The notes under the pieces are model-generated. The model ran no database searches and was not told the origin of the DNA. It saw only the letters and a list, made by a program, of their open reading frames with translations. DNA of 64,000 nucleotides from assembly GCF_030541005.1 (NCBI RefSeq), contig NZ_JASSVM010000004.1, positions 124,001 through 188,000 of the forward strand. The letters are read 5' to 3'. Source of the stretch: Marinobacter sp. SS5-14b. Its GTDB lineage: Bacteria; Pseudomonadota; Gammaproteobacteria; Pseudomonadales; Oleiphilaceae. The position numbers and the translations under genes are program-made. This document shows positions 59,053 to 64,000 of the stretch, one piece after another; within the stretch, counting starts at the first letter, position 1, and the number at the start of each line of letters is the position of its first letter.

Positions 59053-60459
59053 ATGAAACGGGCTCAAAGCACACTCCAGATCTCACAACTGCGTTCTCTG
59101 GCCCTGGCCACCTGTTTGTTATCCATTCCCGGGCTGACCCTGGCTCAGGACAACGAAGCGCAAGCCCAGCAGATTCTGGAAGGCATCCAGAACGGTGAGC
59201 GCGTTGAGCTCAAGCTTCCAGACCCGGAAGAGCAGCTGCCGCTGGAAGACCTGCGAAAATTTACCGAGGTGTTTGCCCGCATTAAAGATGCCTATGTAGA
59301 GGATGTGTCCGACAGCAAACTCCTGGAAAGCGCCATCAAAGGCATGCTGTCAGATCTCGACCCACATTCTACCTACCTGGCGCCCAAAGATTACGAAGAG
59401 CTTGAGGAAAGCACCTCCGGCGAGTTTGGCGGCCTGGGCATTGAAGTCGGCATGGAAAACGGCTTCATTAAAGTGATCTCCCCTATCGACGACACTCCGG
59501 CTCAAAAAGCAGGCGTGCAGGCCGGCGACCTGATCATTAAGCTGGATGAAAAGCCGGTGAAAGGCATGTCGCTTGAGGAAGCCGTCAACCTGATGCGCGG
59601 CAAGCCCGGCACAGTGCTCACACTGACCATCATGCGGGAAGGTGAGAATGCCCCTATTGAGATCGATGTCACCCGTGATGTCATCAAGGTCACCAGCGTA
59701 AAATCCCGCATGATCGACAACGGCTACGGATACGTTCGGATTACCCAGTTCCAGGCTGAAACCGGCCGGCAATTCCGGGATGCACTGACCAAACTGGAAG
59801 ACGAGCACGGCAGCGATCTGGACGGCCTGGTGATTGATCTTCGAAACAACCCAGGCGGCGTATTGCAGGCAGCGGTTGAAACCGCCGACGTTTTACTCGA
59901 TGAAGGCTTGATCGTCTACACCGAAGGCCGCATCCAGAGCTCTCGCCTGCGCTTCAGCGCCAAGGCCGGAGACCTGATGGCAGGTACGCCGATTGTAGTG
60001 CTGATTAACGGTGGCTCGGCTTCGGCCTCCGAGATCCTGGCCGGCGCACTGCAGGATCACGAGCGTGCCGTGGTGATGGGTACTCAATCCTTTGGTAAAG
60101 GCAGTGTTCAAACCGTCATACCTCTGGACGAATCCCATGCGATCAAGATGACCACCGCCCGTTACTTCACCCCTGATGGCCGTTCCATCCAGGCCAAGGG
60201 CATCAAGCCGGATATCGAAGTGCGACCGGCGGAACTGACCGAACTCGACAGTCAGCCGTTCTTTACCGAAGCAGACCTTAGCGGCCATCTTGAAGGCGAA
60301 GATGAGGAAAAAGCACGGAAGGAACGGGAGCAAAACGAACAAGCCCAGGAATCTATGGCAAACAGGGATTATCAGCTGCGTTCTGCACTGAATCTGCTCA
60401 AGGGCATGCACATTCTCTCAGGCAACAGAAAGGGCGACCGGCAGGGCAACAATCAGTGA
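59053..60459 (+). CDS. ctpA: C-terminal processing peptidase CtpA (S41)
   Basis: 468 residues. Signal peptide ending LTLAQ (~32), N-terminal helices, PDZ domain (~100-185, STSGEFGGLGIEVGMENG) and S41 protease core with the catalytic Ser in GGSASASEILAGAL and Lys in GTQSFGKGSVQT. A charged C-terminal tail (~410-440) follows. It cleaves periplasmic proteins, including peptidoglycan hydrolases in Pseudomonas. Its stop overlaps the next start (GTGA). Confidence 0.94.
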   Translation: MKRAQSTLQISQLRSLALATCLLSIPGLTLAQDNEAQAQQILEGIQNGERVELKLPDPEEQLPLEDLRKFTEVFARIKDAYVEDVSDSKLLESAIKGMLSDLDPHSTYLAPKDYEELEESTSGEFGGLGIEVGMENGFIKVISPIDDTPAQKAGVQAGDLIIKLDEKPVKGMSLEEAVNLMRGKPGTVLTLTIMREGENAPIEIDVTRDVIKVTSVKSRMIDNGYGYVRITQFQAETGRQFRDALTKLEDEHGSDLDGLVIDLRNNPGGVLQAAVETADVLLDEGLIVYTEGRIQSSRLRFSAKAGDLMAGTPIVVLINGGSASASEILAGALQDHERAVVMGTQSFGKGSVQTVIPLDESHAIKMTTARYFTPDGRSIQAKGIKPDIEVRPAELTELDSQPFFTEADLSGHLEGEDEEKARKEREQNEQAQESMANRDYQLRSALNLLKGMHILSGNRKGDRQGNNQ

Positions 60460-61274
60460 AACTGAAGATCGCTGTCTTGTGGGCCGCAGCCCTGATGCTG
60501 TCGACCGGTTCAGTCTCCGGTGCGGAGCCTGGTGAGCGCCAGGCGCCCACCATTGCCATCATTATTGATGACATGGGCCACAACCTCCACGAGGGTCGGC
60601 GCCTGGCCCATCTTGACCAGCCGCTGACACTCGCGTTCCTGCCCTACCGCCGCCACACCGTTCAACTGGCCAAATTGGCCCACACCAAAGCCAAAGAAGT
60701 CATGCTGCATGCGCCAATGGCCAACACCCGCAATTTCGGCCTTGGCCCTGGCGGGCTGACACCGGATATGGACGAACGGGCCATTGCCACCACCTTGCGG
60801 CGGGCACTGCAATCGATTCCCCATGTAGCCGGCGTAAACAACCATATGGGCAGCCTGCTGACTCAGCAGTTGCAACCGATGGACTGGGTGATGAAAGAGC
60901 TGAACCGCTACCCGGTGTATTTTGTCGACAGCCGCACCATTGCCTCATCAATAGCAGGCAGTGTGGCCGACGCCTACCAGGTTCCAAGCCTGACACGGGA
61001 TGTCTTTCTCGATCACGAGCAAACCGAAGAGTTCGTGGATCAGCAGTTCCGTTTATTGATCAAAACGGCCAAAGAGAACGGCACCGCCATCGGCATTGGC
61101 CATCCTCACAAGGTCACGGTGGACTACCTTGAAAAGTACCTGCCCAAACTGGATGAACAGGGTATCGCGATAGCCACGGTCAGTGGCCTCTGGGCCATGC
61201 GCAACAACAATCGGGAAATGTTTGCAGAAGGCGAGAAGCAGGCCATCCGGCCTGCTTACGCAAAGAGCAATTAA
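60456..61274 (+). CDS. YibQ-type divergent polysaccharide deacetylase
   Basis: 272 residues from a GTG overlapping ctpA by 4 bases. Signal peptide to ~22, then [18 protein letters not shown], the first NodB-like motif with the paired Asp, [18 protein letters not shown] and the terminal [15 protein letters not shown]. This is the divergent polysaccharide deacetylase family 2 always found with envC and ctpA. Substrate unproven; a peptidoglycan role is likely. Its stop overlaps the convergent hisF stop. Confidence 0.88.
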   Translation: MKLKIAVLWAAALMLSTGSVSGAEPGERQAPTIAIIIDDMGHNLHEGRRLAHLDQPLTLAFLPYRRHTVQLAKLAHTKAKEVMLHAPMANTRNFGLGPGGLTPDMDERAIATTLRRALQSIPHVAGVNNHMGSLLTQQLQPMDWVMKELNRYPVYFVDSRTIASSIAGSVADAYQVPSLTRDVFLDHEQTEEFVDQQFRLLIKTAKENGTAIGIGHPHKVTVDYLEKYLPKLDEQGIAIATVSGLWAMRNNNREMFAEGEKQAIRPAYAKSN

Positions 61275-62044
61275 TCGCGGACTTCGATGCCCTGGGCCTT
61301 CATGAAGGCTTTGGCTTCGGGGATGGTGTGCTGACTAAAGTGGAATATAGACGCCGCCAGTACAGCGTCGGCACCGCCCATGGTAACGCCATCCGCCAGG
61401 TGCTGTAGCTCACCAACTCCGCCTGACGCAATCACCGGCACCGCCACGGCATCACTGATGGCGCGGGTCAGCCCCAGGTCGAAACCGATCTTGGTTCCAT
61501 CACGATCCATGCTGGTCAGCAGCAGTTCCCCTGCCCCCATTTGCACCATCTTTCTCGCCCATTCAACCGCATCCAGCCCGGTGGGCTTGCGGCCGCCATG
61601 GGTAAAGATTTCCCAGCGTGGTTCTTCGCCGTCGGCACTGACGCGCTTGGCGTCTATGGCCACCACGATGCACTGGCTGCCGAAACGGTCAGCGGCTTCC
61701 CGCACGAAGTCCGGGTTGAATACCGCCGCGGTGTTGATCGACACTTTGTCTGCGCCAGCATTCAGCAGCTTGCGAATGTCATCTACGGTGCGTACGCCAC
61801 CGCCCACGGTCAGCGGGATAAACACTTCCGCTGCCATACGCTCGACGGTCTCATAAGTGGTGTCGCGGCTTTCACTGCTGGCAGTGATGTCCAGGAAGGT
61901 GATTTCGTCTGCGCCCTGCTCGTTGTAGCGACGGGCCACTTCAACAGGGTCGCCGGCATCGCGGATGTCCACGAAGTTAACACCTTTGACCACGCGGCCC
62001 TTGTCTACGTCCAGGCAGGGGATGATGCGCTTTGCCAGTGCCAT
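61271..62044 (-). CDS. hisF: Imidazole glycerol phosphate synthase cyclase subunit HisF
   Basis: 257 residues, TIM barrel. Catalytic Asp in [16 protein letters not shown] and a second in [11 protein letters not shown]; phosphate-binding loops SASGG-like ([10 protein letters not shown]) and GGGVRTV. It cyclises the HisH-aminated intermediate to imidazole glycerol phosphate and AICAR. It follows hisA by 9 bases in the his operon. Confidence 0.97.
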   Translation of the reverse strand: MALAKRIIPCLDVDKGRVVKGVNFVDIRDAGDPVEVARRYNEQGADEITFLDITASSESRDTTYETVERMAAEVFIPLTVGGGVRTVDDIRKLLNAGADKVSINTAAVFNPDFVREAADRFGSQCIVVAIDAKRVSADGEEPRWEIFTHGGRKPTGLDAVEWARKMVQMGAGELLLTSMDRDGTKIGFDLGLTRAISDAVAVPVIASGGVGELQHLADGVTMGGADAVLAASIFHFSQHTIPEAKAFMKAQGIEVRD

Positions 62045-62053
62045 GGTGCTTCC

Positions 62054-62791
62054 TCAGTTTTTCAGGCTGTCGCAGTAGGCCTGGGCTTCTGCAACGTCCA
62101 GGGTACCTTCGTAAATGGCTCGGCCGGTGATGGCTCCGATCACGCCTTTGTTGGCGACGGTCGCCAGGCGCTTGAGGTCGTCCATGTTGGTGACGCCGCC
62201 GGAGGCAATCACCGGGATGCCGCCTTCTTCTGCCAGCTTGGCGGTCGCTTCCACGTTTACACCCTGCATCATGCCGTCGCGGGCGATGTCGGTGTACACA
62301 ATGGAGGATACGCCGTCGTTGGCGAAGCGTTTGGCCAGGTCTACGGCCATAACTTCAGAAACTTCAGCCCAGCCGTCGGTGGCTACGCGGCCATCTTTGG
62401 CATCCAGGCCGACGATGATGTGGCCTGGGAATTCTTTGCACATTTCGGTGACGAATTCGGGCTCTTTAACGGCTTTGGTGCCGATGATCACCCACTGCAC
62501 GCCGGCCTTGAGATAGGCTTCGATGGTTTCTGCGGAGCGGATGCCGCCGCCGATCTGGATGGGCAGATTCGGGTATTTGGCGGCGATGGCTTTGACGATT
62601 TCGCCGTTCACCGGTTCGCCGGCGAAGGCGCCATTGAGGTCAACCAGGTGCAGGCGGCGGGCGCCAGCCTCTACCCATTTGGTGGCCATGTCGACGGGGT
62701 CGTCACCGAATACGGTGGAGTCGTCCATGCGGCCCTGGCGCAGTCTTACGCATTTGCCGTCTTTCAGATCGATTGCGGGGATAATCAGCAT
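62054..62791 (-). CDS. hisA: Phosphoribosylformimino-AICAR-phosphate isomerase HisA
   Basis: 245 residues, TIM barrel homologous to His[20 protein letters not shown] with the catalytic Asp, [14 protein letters not shown], and [14 protein letters not shown] with the second Asp. The ATG at 62791 follows AGGAAGAACAAA; the open frame upstream runs into the repeat element and is not coding. Confidence 0.97.
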   Translation of the reverse strand: MLIIPAIDLKDGKCVRLRQGRMDDSTVFGDDPVDMATKWVEAGARRLHLVDLNGAFAGEPVNGEIVKAIAAKYPNLPIQIGGGIRSAETIEAYLKAGVQWVIIGTKAVKEPEFVTEMCKEFPGHIIVGLDAKDGRVATDGWAEVSEVMAVDLAKRFANDGVSSIVYTDIARDGMMQGVNVEATAKLAEEGGIPVIASGGVTNMDDLKRLATVANKGVIGAITGRAIYEGTLDVAEAQAYCDSLKN

Positions 62792-62838
62792 TTTGTTCTT
62801 CCTATTCAGAAAGTCGGGCAAGGAGTTTGGCGCTCGCA

Positions 62839-62946
62839 CTCTGGAGCAGGGAGGCCTTTCAGGGACACGCTGTGAATACATCCCTGTACGCTTGACTGCA
62901 GCATCCCTGCTGCAGACAGTCCCTGAAAGGCCTTACTGCCCCAGAG
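62839..62946 (-). repeat. Dispersed hairpin element, copy D, inside the his operon
   Basis: Arms 62839-62866 and 62919-62946 pair over 28 positions with three mismatches and enclose a 52-base core. On the minus strand, the same sense as the his genes, 62896-62915 folds into an 8-bp stem with a GGGA loop and 62877-62888 reads TACAGGGATGTA, a 4-bp stem with a GGGA loop. With its flanking G it matches the CsrA SELEX consensus RUACARGGAUGU at every position. It fills most of the 176-base hisH-hisA gap. Confidence 0.85.
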
Positions 62947-62967
62947 CGCTACTATGTGCTTACCTGC

Positions 62968-63606
62968 TTACTTTCCAGTCCAGTTCGTGAAGTTTTCCAG
63001 CAACTGCAGACCTGCCCGGGCGCTTTTCTCCGGGTGGAACTGCACTGCAAAGATGTTGTCTCTCGCCACCGCTGCCGCCAGGTCGACACCGTACCGGGTG
63101 CGGCCGGCCATATCGGCATTGCCTTCGGCTTCGGCGTAGTAGCTGTGCACGAAGTAGAAACGGTCGCCGTCCGGGATGTTGTGCCAGAGTGGGTGGTTTA
63201 CGGTGTGGTACACCTGATTCCAGCCCATGTGAGGCACTTTCAGGCGTTCGCCGTTTTCAGTGAGGTTGTCGCCGAAGTAGCGGACTTCGGACGGAAACAG
63301 GCCGATGCCTTCCACACCGCCGTTTTCTTCGCTGCGGGCCATCAATGCCTGCATGCCGACGCAGATGCCGAGGAACGGGCGGTCCTGTGAGACTTCTTTG
63401 ACGAGTTCAACCACGCCCAAACGGTGCATTTCGGCCATGCAGTCGCGGATGGCGCCGACGCCGGGGAGGATCACCCGGTCGGCTTCGCGAATCTGGTCGG
63501 CGTTGTCGGTGACCAATACGGTGCAATTCGGGGCCACGTGCTCCACGGCCTTGCGGGCAGAGTGCAGGTTGCCCATGCCGTAGTCGATGATGGCGACGGT
63601 CTTCAT
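62968..63606 (-). CDS. hisH: Imidazole glycerol phosphate synthase glutaminase subunit HisH
   Basis: 212 residues, class I glutamine amidotransferase. Nucleophile Cys in [12 protein letters not shown], His and Glu in [21 protein letters not shown] is the HisH oxyanion-strand signature. It supplies ammonia to HisF. It starts 28 bases after hisB. Confidence 0.96.
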   Translation of the reverse strand: MKTVAIIDYGMGNLHSARKAVEHVAPNCTVLVTDNADQIREADRVILPGVGAIRDCMAEMHRLGVVELVKEVSQDRPFLGICVGMQALMARSEENGGVEGIGLFPSEVRYFGDNLTENGERLKVPHMGWNQVYHTVNHPLWHNIPDGDRFYFVHSYYAEAEGNADMAGRTRYGVDLAAAVARDNIFAVQFHPEKSARAGLQLLENFTNWTGK

Positions 63607-63634
63607 GGTGTTTCAGATTCCTGTCGGTGACCGG

Positions 63635-64000
63635 TTACAACGCGCCTTTGGTGGACGGAGTAATTCCGGCCATACGCTCGTCCATTTCAACCGCCATGCG
63701 CAGGGCGCGGCCGAAGGCTTTGAACACGGTTTCGATCTGGTGGTGGGTGTTTTTGCCCTTCAGATTGTCGATGTGCAGGGTCACCATGGAGTGGTTGACG
63801 AAGCCCTGGAAAAATTCTGCAAACAGGTCAACATCAAATCCGCCAACAACAGCGCGGGTGTAGGGGACGTCCATGAGCAAACCGGGACGGCCGGAGAGGT
63901 CAATGACAACTCGGGACAATGCTTCATCCAGCGGCACATAGGCGTGGCCGTAGCGGCGGATGCCCTTTTTGTCGCCCACGGCTTGCTTGAAGGCCTGGCC
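63635..64000 (-). CDS. hisB: Imidazoleglycerol-phosphate dehydratase HisB, 5' end outside window
   Basis: About 121 C-terminal residues are visible; the frame is open to the window edge. [21 protein letters not shown] and [15 protein letters not shown] contain the conserved metal-binding histidines and glutamates. SGRPGL and the C-terminal [10 protein letters not shown] are typical. It is the dehydratase-only type, as far as can be seen. First visible gene of the his operon. Confidence 0.95.
   Translation of the reverse strand, partial: GQAFKQAVGDKKGIRRYGHAYVPLDEALSRVVIDLSGRPGLLMDVPYTRAVVGGFDVDLFAEFFQGFVNHSMVTLHIDNLKGKNTHHQIETVFKAFGRALRMAVEMDERMAGITPSTKGAL

Overview
The window looks like chromosome of a marine, denitrifying gammaproteobacterium, most probably Marinobacter or a close relative. 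That is an inference from G+C-rich coding DNA, a cytochrome cd1 nitrite reductase cluster laid out as in pseudomonads, fabAB, and flgP/flgT-type flagellar genes; no rRNA or marker gene is present to prove it. There are no tRNAs, rRNAs, CRISPR arrays, prophages or insertion sequences. Nearly all space is ordinary, tightly packed operons.

Layout. 1-9.6 kb is an accessory block: the 3' part of a photolyase-related gene, a periplasmic sensor-like protein, a double-HAD protein, a DUF2256/cryptochrome pair, a Met/Gln-rich secreted protein, two cation-diffusion transporters (the second cut by a nonsense codon) and an AEC transporter. 9.6-34.9 kb is the denitrification region: norCB, a polyferredoxin, norDEF; a minus-strand operon nirC-nirF-(solute-binding protein)-norQ-(membrane protein); nirS-nirDLGH-nirJ-nirE-nirN; a Dnr-like regulator; wrbA; a YqfA-type haemolysin III protein; two nnrS genes; narK; a bacterial voltage-gated channel; and SirB2. 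35-38 kb carries SRPBCC, fabA-fabB and a small AraC-type regulator. 38-46 kb carries trhP and the suf operon (sufBCDS-sufA-sufT-sufE). 46-57.8 kb holds flgT-flgP, a TraF-like outer-membrane protein, a 7TM-GGDEF-EAL protein, cca, a thiolase, trmL, secB, a rhodanese-like protein and gpmI. 57.8-64 kb holds envC, ctpA, a YibQ-type deacetylase-like protein, and hisB-hisH-hisA-hisF on the minus strand.

How it fits together. Nitrate/nitrite transport (NarK), nitrite reduction (NirS, with d1 haem made by NirE/NirF/NirDLGH/NirJ/NirN) and NO reduction (NorCB, activated by NorD/NorQ, with NorE/NorF) sit beside a Crp/Fnr regulator. A perfect Fnr/Dnr palindrome lies before norC and a weaker one before nirS. 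The same palindrome also occurs before fabA, and a near match before trhP, which suggests the anaerobic regulon reaches unsaturated fatty acid synthesis and tRNA modification. The suf promoter overlaps a near-consensus IscR type 1 site.

The most unusual signal is a family of four intergenic elements (15368-15475, 26722-26831, 39414-39522, 62839-62946). Each has 25-28 bp inverted-repeat arms around a conserved 52-58 nt core. The arm sequences differ between copies but remain complementary, perfectly in three copies and with three mismatches in the fourth. Read in one orientation, the core holds two small hairpins with NGGA loops; in the his-operon copy one of them matches the CsrA/RsmA consensus. 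I read these as candidate CsrA/RsmA-binding RNA elements or a structured dispersed repeat.
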